64,000 nt of DNA from Acidobacteriota bacterium (GCA_016192845.1 JACPTI010000098.1:1-64000), one strand, 5' to 3'; positions 43,102-51,397 are shown, counted from the stretch's first letter. Notes: generated by a model not told the origin, from the sequence alone. A program made the numbers and translations.

Positions 43102-43157
43102 CACATTCACGAGCGCAAATCACACGTCACGAATCGCCAATCACGAATCGCCAATGG
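43102..43157. repeat. Single-arm word repeat (CACGAATCGCCAAT-type) before argS
   Basis: Two exact copies of CACGAATCGCCAAT and two looser copies end one base before the argS ATG. They leave no recognisable Shine-Dalgarno sequence, so argS may depend on readthrough from mobA. Confidence 0.55.
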
Positions 43158-43158
43158 C

Positions 43159-45219
43159 ATGATCCTGCCCGTTCACGACCGCATCCGCACGCACCTGACG
43201 CGCCTGCTGGCGGAGCTCTACGCGCTCGACGGGCGCGCAATGCCGACCGTGGCCCTCGAGTACCCGCCGAACCGCACGCTCGGCGATCTGGGCACGCCGG
43301 TCGCGTTCGAGCTGGCGCGGCGACTCAAGAAGGCGCCGCGCGCCATCGCGCAGGAGATCGCGGGCGCGTTCGGCGCGCTCGAGGGGATCGCGCGCGTCGC
43401 GCCGGCGCCGAACGGGTACCTGAATTTCTTTCTCGAGCGCCGCGCGTTCCTGATCGACCGGCTCGCGCCGGCGCCGCCGGCGCCGCGGACGGCCGCGCGC
43501 AAGGCGATCGTCGAGCACACGGCGATCAACCCGAACAAGGCGGCCCACATCGGGCACCTGCGGAACTCGGCGCTCGGCGACACGCTGGTGCGCGTGCTGC
43601 GGTTCCGCGGCATTCCGGTCGAGGTCCAAAACTACATCGACGACACCGGCGTCCAGGTGGCCGATGTCGTCGTCGGCTTCCGCGTGCTCGAGCGGAGGAC
43701 GGTCGACGGGATCCGGCAGCTCGCCGACTCGACCCGCTTCGACTACTACTGCTGGGATCTCTACGCGCGCGTGACCGAGTGGTACGACGAAGACAAGACC
43801 CGGCTCTCGCACCGCGCCGAGACGCTGCACGACATCGAGCACGGGGGGAACGACGCGGCCGCGATCGGCGCCTTCATCGCCGACCGCATCGTCCGGTGCC
43901 ACCTGCGGACGATGGCGCGGATGAACGTCGACTACGACCTGCTGACGTGGGAGGGCGATATCCTGCGGCTCAAGTTCTGGGCGCAGGCGTTCGACGTGCT
44001 CAAGGCGAGCGGCGCCGTGTACCTGAAGACCGAGGGTCCTCTCGCGGGGTGCTGGGTCATGCCGATCCAGGAAGACGAGGGATCAAATCCCAAATCCCAA
44101 TCCCCAAAGCCCAACGCCCAAAGCCCGAAGCCTGAGGGCGAGCGCGAGCCCGTCACCGACATCGACGAGGAGGACGCGGGCGAGCGCGAGAAGGTGATCG
44201 TCCGGTCGAATGGCGTGGTCACTTACGTCGGCAAAGACATCGCATATCAGTTCTGGAAGCTCGGGCTCCTCGGCCGCGATTTCCAGTACCGCATCTTCGA
44301 AGAGCGTCCGCACGGACCGCTCTGGGCGACCTGTTCGACGGGCGGCGAAGCGACTCATCCCTCGTTCGGCGGCGCGGCCTGGGTCTACAACGTCATCGAC
44401 GTCCGGCAGTCGTACCTGCAGAAGCTGCTCAAGCAGGCGCTCGTGGCGGCGGGCCATCCCGAAGGCGCCGAGCGCTCGCACCACTTTTCGTACGAAATGG
44501 TGGCGCTGTCGCACGCCACCGCCCGCGAGCTCGGCTTCGCGCCGCCGCCCGACTCCGAGGAGGCGAAGCGCCCGTTCGTGTCGGTGTCGGGCCGCAAGGG
44601 GCTGGGCGTGAAGGCCGACGACCTGCTCGATACGCTGATGCGGAACGCGGCGCGCGAGGTGGCCGCGCGGAACCCGGAGTTCAGCGAGGCCGAGCGCGAC
44701 CGGATCGCGCAGATGATTGGCGTCGCCGCGGTGCGCTATTTCCTCATCAAGTTCTCGACGAACAAGATGATCGTCTTCGACCTGGGGGAGGCGCTGAGCT
44801 TCGAGGGCGAGAGCGGCCCGTACGTCCAGTACGCCGTGGTGCGCGCCAACAACATCTTCCAGAAGCTGCAGCGGCGCGATGGCCTCGACGAGCGCGGCCT
44901 GCTCGCCACGCTCGGGGAGGTGCCGGCCGGCGAGCTGGCCGGCGAGTACGGCAGCCACGAGATCTGGGAGCTCGTGCTCGAGGCGGCGCGGCTCGACGAG
45001 GTGGTCGAGCAGGTGATACCCTCGCTGGAGTTTTCAGTGCTGGCGAAGCACGCCTTCTCGCTTGCGCAGGCGTTCAACGCGTTCTACCATCGCTCCCCGA
45101 TCCTGAACGAAGAGCGCGACGACGTGCGCCGCTGGCGGGCCGCGGCGGTCATGTACGTGCGCAACCAGCTGACGCGCGCGCTGGATCTGATGGGGATCTC
45201 GGTTCCACCCAGGATGTAG
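43159..45219 (+). CDS. argS: Arginyl-tRNA synthetase with repeat-encoded insertion
   Basis: Charges tRNA-Arg. 686 aa, class I. The N-terminal Add-1 domain (residues 1-110) is followed by the HIGH motif in NPNKAAHIGHLRNSALGD, then the catalytic core, GRKGLGVKADDLLD at the KMSKS position (the KMSK Lys is lost, as common in ArgRS), and a C-terminal DALR anticodon-binding domain (FNAFYHRSPIL to end). Residues about 309-327 (NPKSQSPKPNAQSPKPEG) are encoded by CCCAAA/CCCAAT words identical in style to gene-gap repeats, inserted in frame in the core near the CP region. Confidence 0.95.
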   Translation: MILPVHDRIRTHLTRLLAELYALDGRAMPTVALEYPPNRTLGDLGTPVAFELARRLKKAPRAIAQEIAGAFGALEGIARVAPAPNGYLNFFLERRAFLIDRLAPAPPAPRTAARKAIVEHTAINPNKAAHIGHLRNSALGDTLVRVLRFRGIPVEVQNYIDDTGVQVADVVVGFRVLERRTVDGIRQLADSTRFDYYCWDLYARVTEWYDEDKTRLSHRAETLHDIEHGGNDAAAIGAFIADRIVRCHLRTMARMNVDYDLLTWEGDILRLKFWAQAFDVLKASGAVYLKTEGPLAGCWVMPIQEDEGSNPKSQSPKPNAQSPKPEGEREPVTDIDEEDAGEREKVIVRSNGVVTYVGKDIAYQFWKLGLLGRDFQYRIFEERPHGPLWATCSTGGEATHPSFGGAAWVYNVIDVRQSYLQKLLKQALVAAGHPEGAERSHHFSYEMVALSHATARELGFAPPPDSEEAKRPFVSVSGRKGLGVKADDLLDTLMRNAAREVAARNPEFSEAERDRIAQMIGVAAVRYFLIKFSTNKMIVFDLGEALSFEGESGPYVQYAVVRANNIFQKLQRRDGLDERGLLATLGEVPAGELAGEYGSHEIWELVLEAARLDEVVEQVIPSLEFSVLAKHAFSLAQAFNAFYHRSPILNEERDDVRRWRAAAVMYVRNQLTRALDLMGISVPPRM
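44082..44136. repeat. Word repeat (CCCAAATCCC / AAAGCCC) inserted within argS
   Basis: About six degenerate copies of CCCAAA-type words, length a multiple of three, so the argS frame stays open. The same word type occurs in the dnaK-dnaJ gap. Confidence 0.65.
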
Positions 45220-45250
45220 TGCGACGGTGCGACGGTGCACTATCGCACAT
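45219..45250. repeat. Word repeat (GTGCGACG) between argS and the amidotransferase
   Basis: GTGCGACGGTGCGACGGTGC followed, two bases later, by TATCGCAC, a partial complement. It ends nine bases before the next ATG. Confidence 0.55.
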
Positions 45251-45258
45251 GAAGTGAC

Positions 45259-45948
45259 ATGCCGCTGATCGCGATCGCGAAGTGCAGCAAGCTGCACGAC
45301 TACGAAGAGTCGGTCCGGCGCGCGGGAGGCGAGCCTTGGGTGCTCGACCTCGCGGCCGATCGGCCGGCGGACGTCGTCGCGCGTGCCGGCGGCCTTCTGC
45401 TGACGAGCGGCGGCGACGTCCACCCGTCGCTGTACGGTGAGGCGCCGCATCCGACCTTTTCCGCCGCGGAACCGGGGCGCGACGCGTACGAGATCGAGCT
45501 GGTGCGCCGCGCGCTCGAGGCCCATCTGCCCATCTTCGCGATCTGCCGCGGCATTCAGCTGCTGAACGTGGCGCGCGGCGGCACCCTCGTCCAGGACATC
45601 CCGTCGCAGCTGCCAGGGGCGCTGAAGCACAAGCGCGAAGGGTCGGACCAGCCGTTCACGCTGGCGCACGAAGTGTGGCTCGAGTCGGGCTCGCTGCTCG
45701 AGACGCTGATGCGCGACAGCCTCAGCGAGGGAGAGAGCTGTCAGGTGAACAGCCGCCATCATCAGGCGATCGACGCGACCGGCGAGGGGCTGGTGACGGT
45801 CGCCACCGCGCCCGACGGCGTGATCGAGGCCGTCGAGGATCCGTCGCGGCGCTTCTGCCTCGCCGTGCAGTGGCACCCGGAGAACTTCTACCGCACCGGC
45901 GAGTTCCGCGCGCTGTTCGAGGGGTTCGTGAAAGCGGCGACACGATAA
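45259..45948 (+). CDS. Class-I glutamine amidotransferase-like hydrolase (PuuD / peptidase C26)
   Basis: 229 aa. GATase-1 fold: GGLLLTSGGDVHP for the oxyanion strand, nucleophile Cys in IFAICRGIQLLN (about residue 95), and His-Glu in AVQWHPENFY. NSRHHQAID and the QDIP segment are typical of gamma-glutamyl-GABA hydrolases and relatives. Likely cleaves gamma-glutamyl amides in the cytoplasm, which complements the exported gamma-glutamyltransferase encoded at 20.7 kb. Close behind argS but separated by a word repeat. Confidence 0.9.
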   Translation: MPLIAIAKCSKLHDYEESVRRAGGEPWVLDLAADRPADVVARAGGLLLTSGGDVHPSLYGEAPHPTFSAAEPGRDAYEIELVRRALEAHLPIFAICRGIQLLNVARGGTLVQDIPSQLPGALKHKREGSDQPFTLAHEVWLESGSLLETLMRDSLSEGESCQVNSRHHQAIDATGEGLVTVATAPDGVIEAVEDPSRRFCLAVQWHPENFYRTGEFRALFEGFVKAATR

Positions 45949-46405
45949 TGGTGCGATGGTGCCGACGGTGCGACGGTGCGACGGTGCGACGGTGCGACGG
46001 TGCGGGCACGAGCTTTGGATTGCCGGGAATCTTCACGGCGGCAAAGTGCCGCAAGTCGAGCGTCGCAATGGCGTCCGGCCTTACGCGAGCGGCCGTAGCC
46101 ATCACGACCGCATCCACGAGGCCCATGCGCAGCTTCCGGTACCGCTCCGACAGGCGCCGCGCTTCGTCCAGGTCGCCATCGTCGCCCCACGACACGCTGA
46201 ACGTGCCGTCAGCAAGATCCGCCAGAAACGCCTCCTGCGCCCGCGCGCCGACGTGCTCCCCCACCAGATAATTGACTTCCGGCAGGATGGCCCACGGCAA
46301 CAGCCAGGCGGCTGGATCGCGCTCGTACAGATTGCGAAGCACGTCATGATGCCGATCCGAGCGATCGATCAGCGCGACGATGGCCCCGGTATCGGCGACG
46401 ATCAC
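45722..46405 (-). CDS. PIN-domain toxin (VapC-type) with runaway C-terminus
   Basis: PIN ribonuclease of a toxin-antitoxin pair. GTG start at 46405 (VIVADTGAIVALIDRSDRHHD). Acidic catalytic residues: Asp in VADTGAI, Glu in ILPEVNYLV, Asp in GLVDAVVMATA and Asp in IATLDLRHF. The PIN fold ends near LVPAP (about residue 130). No stop follows: the frame runs through the GTGCGACG word repeat and about 220 bp antisense to the amidotransferase gene before stopping at 45722. So the natural 3' end has been lost or overwritten by the repeat. Overlaps its antitoxin by GTGA. Confidence 0.82.
   Translation of the reverse strand: MIVADTGAIVALIDRSDRHHDVLRNLYERDPAAWLLPWAILPEVNYLVGEHVGARAQEAFLADLADGTFSVSWGDDGDLDEARRLSERYRKLRMGLVDAVVMATAARVRPDAIATLDLRHFAAVKIPGNPKLVPAPSHRRTVAPSHRRHHRTIIVSPLSRTPRTARGTRRCGRSSPGATARRGRSAATDPRRPRSRRRARWRPSPAPRRSRRSPDDGGCSPDSSLPR
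45947..46008. repeat. Tandem GTGCGACG word repeat at the vapC end
   Basis: Six near-exact copies of the 8-9 base word GTGCGACG(G). It lies between the amidotransferase stop and the PIN domain and reads through vapC on the other strand. No spacer-like unique sequence, so not CRISPR. Confidence 0.7.
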
Positions 46406-46638
46406 CGCCGCTTCAGGCCGGCGAGCAGCTCTTCGGCCCGCTCGCTCAAGTCGCCTCGGCCGCTCCGTCCGGCGCCTATACTTCGCGCCCGGCGCGGCGG
46501 CGCCTCGGAGGCCGTGAAACGGGCGACCGCCTCCCGCACCAGCTCTGCCGGCGCGCAGCCGCGCGCCCGCGCAATCGCCTTCAGCCGGCGGTAATCGGCG
46601 GCGTCGAGATAGACGGTGGTCTTCTGAACGGCTCCCAT
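46402..46638 (-). CDS. Ribbon-helix-helix antitoxin (VapB-type)
   Basis: 78 aa. The first 40 residues form an RHH DNA-binding fold: KTTVYLDAADYRRLKAIARARG, then APAELVREAVARFTA. A basic linker and a helical end (LSERAEELLAGL) would bind the PIN toxin. Start ATG 46638 lies within a perfect palindrome (see operator). Stop overlaps the toxin start (GTGA), the standard arrangement for these pairs. Confidence 0.83.
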   Translation of the reverse strand: MGAVQKTTVYLDAADYRRLKAIARARGCAPAELVREAVARFTASEAPPRRARSIGAGRSGRGDLSERAEELLAGLKRR

Positions 46639-46655
46639 ATGGGTGCCATATATGG
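46634..46655. promoter_or_regulatory. Twin-palindrome operator of the vapBC-type pair
   Basis: CCCATATGGG (46634-46643) and CCATATATGG (46646-46655) are both perfect palindromes with centres 12 bp apart, close to one helical turn. The first covers the antitoxin start codon. RHH antitoxins bind such paired sites for autorepression; the assignment here is inference from position. Confidence 0.6.
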
Positions 46656-46757
46656 TAGCCGCCGCGGTCACGGCCATTCAAGGCGCCCGTGCGTGGGTCG
46701 GGACGGGACGCATTCCCCAGGGGATCGTGGCAGAATCTGCTCCGCAGGAGGCGCCCC

Positions 46758-48167
46758 ATGAGCCGAGGCACGAGGATATCGTCCGGCGTGATCGCTACCG
46801 GTTTCCTGTTCGCGGTGGCGGCGTGCGGTCCCCGCGTGGAAGGCCAGACCGGGACCGCCCGCGTGACGGTGTTCGAAGGCGCACGCCTCATCACCGGCAA
46901 CGGCGACCCGCCCATCGAGAACGCCGCCTTCATCGTCGAGGACAGCCGGTTCAGCCGCGTGGGCCGGCGGGGCGAGATCGAGATTCCAGCCGGCGCGGCG
47001 CGGGTCGATCTGACCGGCAAGACGGTGATGCCGGCCATGATCGACGTCCACAGCCATCTCGGATTCCTCGACATGCGCGACGCGTCGATGTCGAAGGATC
47101 ATTTCACACGGGACAATCTCACCGACCACCTCGAGCGCTACGCCTACCACGGGTTCGCCGCCGTCTGCAGCTTCGGCACCGACATCGGCGACCTGCCGTT
47201 CCAGATGCGCGACGAGGTCCTTCCGAACGCCGCGCTCTATCGAACCGTCGGACGAGGGCTGGCCTATCCGGGATCCGGTCCTGCAGATCCCTCACGCAAC
47301 GACGTGCCGTATGCGGTGACGACCGAGGAGGAAGCCCGGGCCGCCGTCCGCGATCTGGCGCCCCGGAAGCCGGACTTCGTGAAGATCTGGGTGGACGACA
47401 GGAACGGCACGAAACAGAAGCTGACGCCGCCGCTGTTTCGCGCGGCCGCCGACGAGGCCCGTATGCTGGGGCTCCGCTCGGTTGCGCACGTCTTCGATCT
47501 CGCCGACGCCAAAGAGCTGGTCAGGGCGGGCGTCGAAGGCTTTACGCACATGGTGCGAGACCAGCCGGTCGACGAGGAGTTCCTCAGGCTCCTCAAGGCG
47601 CGGCCGGAGGTGTGGTTCACCCCCAATCTGGGCGGCATGAACCGGGCCCTGCCCTCGGCAGCCGCGCGCTCGAGGCCACGGTGGGCCGACGAGCCGATGC
47701 TGTATGAAACCATCGCGCCCGCGATCATCAACCGCCGGCTCGACCAGCTCGCTCGGGCACCGGTGGGCGGGGGCGCGAACCCGGGTCGCGTCTGGGACCT
47801 ACAGAACACCGCGGCACTCAAGGCTGCGGGCGTTCGACTGGTTCTGGGGAGCGACGCCGCTGGCGACTCCAACCGATGGATCGGCGTGACGGCGCACATG
47901 GAGCTCGAGAACTTCGTGGCCGCGGGCTTCACGCCGGCCGAGGCGATTGTCGCGGCGACGCGCACGGCTGCGGAAGTCCTGCGGCTGAATCAGCTCGGCA
48001 CCGTGGCCTCGGGCAAGAGCGCCGACTTCATCGTGCTCGACGCCAATCCGCTGGACAACATTGCCAACACCCGGAAGATCGCGCGGGTCTACCTCAGAGG
48101 CCGGGAAGTCGATCGCGCCGCGCTGCGCGCCAAGTGGCAGACACCGCCGGGGCGCACCTCATCCTAG
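46758..48167 (+). CDS. Exported amidohydrolase family protein (imidazolonepropionase-like)
   Basis: 469 aa. Signal peptide with a possible lipobox-like Cys (FLFAVAACG). Metal site IDVHSHLGFLD, a Lys in KPDFVKIWVDD, His in LRSVAHVFD and GFTHMVRD, and late Asp in LVLGSDAAGDS. This is the group of exported amidohydrolases resembling imidazolonepropionase and prolidases. ATG at 46758 has GCAGGAGG eight bases upstream. A promoter-like motif GTGGCAGAATCTGC lies at 46728-46741, shared with two other genes. Followed by a strong palindrome before the convergent methyltransferase. Confidence 0.9.
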   Translation: MSRGTRISSGVIATGFLFAVAACGPRVEGQTGTARVTVFEGARLITGNGDPPIENAAFIVEDSRFSRVGRRGEIEIPAGAARVDLTGKTVMPAMIDVHSHLGFLDMRDASMSKDHFTRDNLTDHLERYAYHGFAAVCSFGTDIGDLPFQMRDEVLPNAALYRTVGRGLAYPGSGPADPSRNDVPYAVTTEEEARAAVRDLAPRKPDFVKIWVDDRNGTKQKLTPPLFRAAADEARMLGLRSVAHVFDLADAKELVRAGVEGFTHMVRDQPVDEEFLRLLKARPEVWFTPNLGGMNRALPSAAARSRPRWADEPMLYETIAPAIINRRLDQLARAPVGGGANPGRVWDLQNTAALKAAGVRLVLGSDAAGDSNRWIGVTAHMELENFVAAGFTPAEAIVAATRTAAEVLRLNQLGTVASGKSADFIVLDANPLDNIANTRKIARVYLRGREVDRAALRAKWQTPPGRTSS

Positions 48168-48173
48168 CGGGGT

Positions 48174-48202
48174 CCCCAACGCGCGGACTTTGCGCGTTGG
48201 GG
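48174..48202. terminator. Palindrome between convergent genes, likely bidirectional terminator
   Basis: Perfect 11-bp stem CCCCAACGCGC / GCGCGTTGGGG with a 7-base loop (GGACTTT), between two stop codons pointing at each other. No U-tract, so an intrinsic terminator in the strict sense is unproven. Related palindromes occur at 43013, 61420, 63504 and 63576. Confidence 0.6.
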
Positions 48203-48220
48203 TGCCCTAGCGGGTAGATT

Positions 48221-49513
48221 TCAGGTCGATCGCGAATAGGCGGCGACCGTCTCCACGTGCGCCGTACTCGGGAACAAGTCGATGCCGGTGAGCCCCTCGA
48301 GCTCGTAGCCGGCGTCGAGCAGCGTACGCGAGTCGCGCGCCAGCGTCGCCACGTCGCACGACACGTAGACGATGCGCGCGGGCCGGCACCGAACGATGCC
48401 GCCGAGCGCCTCCTTCGAGAGCCCCGTCCGCGGCGGATCGACGATGAACGTGCCCCCTGTCCCCTTGCCCCCTTCCGATTTCAAGAACGCCTCGACACTC
48501 CGCAACTCCACACGAACGCGCGTTCCGAACGGCTCTGTGTTCTCCCGCAGTGACTGCCCGCTGACGCGATCGCCTTCGACGAGCGCGATCCGGTCGAATC
48601 CGATCGCGGCCAGCGACAACCCGAACAGGCCGACGCCGGCATACAGGTCAACGACCGGCCCTGGCGGCACCAGCGAGACGACGTGGCGGACGAGCGGCTC
48701 GAGCAGGTACCGGTTGCTCTGAAAGAACGCGCGCACGTCTCGGCGCAGCCGCAGCGCCGTCGCGGGATCGCCGGGCGTCACGTGCAGCACGTCGCTCACG
48801 ACAGGCATGCCCGCCAGCGTCTCGACGCCGGGACGGTCCGCCCGTTCGGCCGACAGGCCCGTCAGCGCGCCGCCAGCCGCCAGAACGGCGAATGCCGCCG
48901 CCTCCGCGCCCGCCTGCAGCTCCAGATGGCAGGCGCGCTGGTCGCCCGCGATGTTCTCGGCGATCTCGATGCCGAGGAGTCCCTTCAGCCGGCCGCGCGC
49001 CATCAGACCCTCGGCCGCCGCAATCCACTCGGCGGTGGCCGGCAGGAGCTGGCCGGTGGATGCCGCGTCGCAGACTTCGTGCGTGCCCTCCCGGAAGAAT
49101 CCCAGACGGCCGTGTCTGGCATGGAGCCGCGCCCGCATCCGGTACCCGCGCTCCGGCGACGCGAGCACCTCGGGCGGCGCCGGAAGCGCGACGCGGCCGA
49201 TCCGTCCGAACGCGTCGCGGATGATCTCTCCCTTGAGCTGACGCTGTCGCTCGTAGCCAATGTGGGCGAACACGTTGCCGCCGCATCGCCAGTCGCCCGC
49301 CGACTCGCGGCGGTCGGGCGACGGCACGAGGACCTCCGCCACCTCCGCATAGGCGACGCCGCGGCCGACGCGGCCGACGCGCGCGCGCACCCGTTCGCCC
49401 GGAATCGTGCCGTGCACGAGAACCACCCGCCCCTCGTGCCGCGCCAGCATCCACCCGCCCGCCGCGGGCTTCTCGATGTCCAGCGTGATCTCTGAACCGA
49501 TCTCCAGACTCAT
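48221..49513 (-). CDS. Class I SAM-dependent RNA methyltransferase, TrmA/RlmD family
   Basis: 430 aa. The N-terminal TRAM-like beta domain (SEITLDIEKPAAGGWMLAR) is followed by YRMRARLHAR, the FFQSNRYLLEPLV motif, the SAM site VVDLYAGVGLFGL, FIVDPPRTGL, and the catalytic Cys in YVSCDVATLARD. These mark uracil-5-methyltransferases acting on tRNA or 23S rRNA. The four-Cys Fe-S site typical of RlmD is not complete; one Cys pair remains (DWRCGGNVF, HEVCDAAS). The N-terminal extension in the same frame is GTGCGACG repeat and excluded. Confidence 0.9.
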   Translation of the reverse strand: MSLEIGSEITLDIEKPAAGGWMLARHEGRVVLVHGTIPGERVRARVGRVGRGVAYAEVAEVLVPSPDRRESAGDWRCGGNVFAHIGYERQRQLKGEIIRDAFGRIGRVALPAPPEVLASPERGYRMRARLHARHGRLGFFREGTHEVCDAASTGQLLPATAEWIAAAEGLMARGRLKGLLGIEIAENIAGDQRACHLELQAGAEAAAFAVLAAGGALTGLSAERADRPGVETLAGMPVVSDVLHVTPGDPATALRLRRDVRAFFQSNRYLLEPLVRHVVSLVPPGPVVDLYAGVGLFGLSLAAIGFDRIALVEGDRVSGQSLRENTEPFGTRVRVELRSVEAFLKSEGGKGTGGTFIVDPPRTGLSKEALGGIVRCRPARIVYVSCDVATLARDSRTLLDAGYELEGLTGIDLFPSTAHVETVAAYSRST

Positions 49514-49672
49514 GAGGTGCGACGGTGCGAGGGTGCGGAGGTGCGAGGGTGCGTCCGATGGTGCGATGGTGCGAAGGTGCGTTGCGCGCGCGACGGCGCG
49601 AAGGCGTACCGTCGAATCGTCGCACCGTCGGTCGCACCGTCGCACCGTCGCACCGTCGGCACCATCGCACTA
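49509..49672. repeat. Large inverted GTGCGACG word repeat
   Basis: The first half (49516-49585) has about nine copies of GGTGCGA-like words; the second half (49600-49672) has their complements, CGTCGCACC, in about seven copies. The two form a long imperfect stem filling the gap between the methyltransferase and the hypothetical protein. Confidence 0.7.
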
Positions 49673-50380
49673 CTCGAAGGTGATCGTCGGCAGCTTGAAA
49701 TGGTCGCGGATCAGGCGATCGATGCACGCCTGCCGCGACTGGCGGTACACATCAGCCGTCATGCGCGAGCGGAACGGCGAGAGCTGCTCGTCGGCTTCAC
49801 CCGCCAGCCCTTCGAGCAGCGCCGGGTCGCAGCCGGCGCGCGCCGCCTCGACGAGCCCGCGATCGAGCTCGCGCAGCCGCGCGACGAGCGCCTCGCGCCG
49901 TTCGCCGCGGAGGCTTTTCGCCCCGGCGCGGGCGGCGTCGAGCTCGCGCACGGACGCGTCGAGGGCGCCGTCGAGCCAGCTCCGCTCCCCGCCGGCGCGC
50001 AGCGCGGTGAGCCTCGCCACCACGCGATCGAGGTGCGCCGGCAGCGATGCCCGCGGCCGCGCCGCCGGCGCGTCATCCGACGCCCCCGGCGCGAAGGCGG
50101 CCGCCCCGACGCCGACCGCGCGCCGCCACTCATCGAAGACATCGAGCACGTCGGCCTCGCAGAACTCAATCCGTACCGGACGGCGCCGCGGCCCTTTCGC
50201 GTAGTACCGCTCGAAGTAGCGGTCGATGCCGCGGTACACGATGTTCAGCGGGATGCCGCGGGCCGCCCACCCGCACACCTGCTCGAAGGCGGGGCCGACG
50301 ATGCGGATCAGATGGCCGTCGTTCTTGCGGCAGAGATACGCTTCGACCTCACGACAATACGACGCTCGATCGTCGTTCAC
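49670..50380 (-). CDS. Conserved hypothetical cytoplasmic protein
   Basis: 236 aa. Starts at GTG 50380 (NDDRASYCREVEAYLCRKN); an alternative GTG at 50389 is within repeat sequence. The N-terminal third has IPLNIVYRGIDRYFERYYAK, resembling proteins of unknown function found near birA and valS in related genomes. Remainder is helical, Arg/Ala/Glu-rich. It is placed between two word-repeat stem-loops, downstream of birA on the same strand. Confidence 0.7.
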   Translation of the reverse strand: MNDDRASYCREVEAYLCRKNDGHLIRIVGPAFEQVCGWAARGIPLNIVYRGIDRYFERYYAKGPRRRPVRIEFCEADVLDVFDEWRRAVGVGAAAFAPGASDDAPAARPRASLPAHLDRVVARLTALRAGGERSWLDGALDASVRELDAARAGAKSLRGERREALVARLRELDRGLVEAARAGCDPALLEGLAGEADEQLSPFRSRMTADVYRQSRQACIDRLIRDHFKLPTITFE

Positions 50381-50387
50381 GCTTCTC

Positions 50388-50573
50388 ACTTCTCGGTTCT
50401 CGGTTCGTGTTCACGTTCGGTTCGGCGTTCGGCGTTCAGGGTTCGGAGTTCGGGTTCGCTCCGGCTGGCCGCGCCGCAGCTCGAACCTCGAACCGGGAAC
50501 CAGGAACATCGAACCACGAACCGAACCTGAACACGAACCGAGAAGTGAGAACCGAGAAGTGTGAACGACACGT
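50388..50573. repeat. Large inverted TTCTCGGTTC word repeat
   Basis: Left arm (50388-50452) consists of CTTCTCGGTTCTCGGTTCG-like words drifting to GGCGTTCGGCGTTC. The right arm (50478-50571) consists of complementary GAACC and CGAGAAGTGAG words. It is the longest stem of this type in the window and spans the whole gap to birA. Confidence 0.7.
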
Positions 50574-50575
50574 CT

Positions 50576-51397
50576 TCAGACCCATCTCACCTCCCCTGCG
50601 GTCACGGCGATGACGCCGGCCGGCGTCCGCACCATGAGCGCGCCCGTGTCATCGATATTCTCCGCCACCCCTTCGATGGTGGAGCCGTCGGCGTCCCAGC
50701 GCACGCGGCGGCCGAGTGTCCGCGCCGCGCGGCGGCGCCAGGCCTCGATGACGGCGCCCGTCCGGCCGCCCTGCAGATCGCCGTACCGCCGCGCCAGCGC
50801 CGACAGACATTCGGCGAGCAGCAGCCCACGATCCACCGCGCGGCCGAGCTCTTCTTCGAGGCTCGTGGCGCGGGCGGCGATGTCCGGCGGATACGGCGCG
50901 GGCATCACATTGATACCGAAGCCGAGGACAACGTACTGGATACGATCCGGCGGGCCGACCGGGTCGGCCCCTGCACTTGCTTCCGCCAGTACCCCCGCCA
51001 GCTTGCGGTCGCCGACATACACGTCGTTCGGCCACTTGAGCCCGACGTCGAGACCTGTGGCCCCCTGAATGCCCTCGCCGACGGCGACGCCGGCGGCAAT
51101 CGTCAGCGCCGGCACCGCGTGGCGCCCGGGTCTCAGCACGGTGGACACGTACAGTCCCGCACCCGCGGGCGACGCCCAGGGGCGTCCGTGCCGCCCCCGG
51201 CCGGCGGACTGGGCGTTGGCGGCGACGACGCACCCCTCGCCCGCGCCACGCTCGGCGAGCGCTGCCGCCACGTCGTTGGTCGAGGGCACTTCCGGATACC
51301 ACAGGATGTGGCGGCCAAACGCTCCGAGGCGGCCGGCGGCCCGCGCCAGCGGCTCGGCGAACTCTGCAGGAAGAGGCTGCGGGACGTTCGACGACAC
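50576..51397 (-). CDS. birA: Biotin--[acetyl-CoA-carboxylase] ligase (no DNA-binding domain)
   Basis: Attaches biotin to carboxylase carrier domains through biotinyl-AMP. 273 aa. Seen: VPSTNDVAAAL, the adenylate-binding loop AGRGRHGRPW, LKWPNDVYVGDRKLAGVL, and FGINV. The C-terminal SH3-like domain is present. There is no N-terminal winged helix, so it cannot act as the biotin operon repressor. GTG start at 51397 directly follows the nadC stop with no gap. Supports acetyl- or propionyl-CoA carboxylase in the propionate route. Confidence 0.93.
   Translation of the reverse strand: MSSNVPQPLPAEFAEPLARAAGRLGAFGRHILWYPEVPSTNDVAAALAERGAGEGCVVAANAQSAGRGRHGRPWASPAGAGLYVSTVLRPGRHAVPALTIAAGVAVGEGIQGATGLDVGLKWPNDVYVGDRKLAGVLAEASAGADPVGPPDRIQYVVLGFGINVMPAPYPPDIAARATSLEEELGRAVDRGLLLAECLSALARRYGDLQGGRTGAVIEAWRRRAARTLGRRVRWDADGSTIEGVAENIDDTGALMVRTPAGVIAVTAGEVRWV

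Noticed and set aside
45947..46008. Possible CRISPR-like array (regular short repeats)
   Set aside because: Repeat unit is 8-9 bases with no spacers, and no cas genes are present. Same reasoning applies to 55701-55784.
46728..46741. Sigma-54 promoter from TGGCA...TGC
   Set aside because: The GG to GC spacing is 8 bases rather than the required 10, and no sigma-54 activator is nearby.
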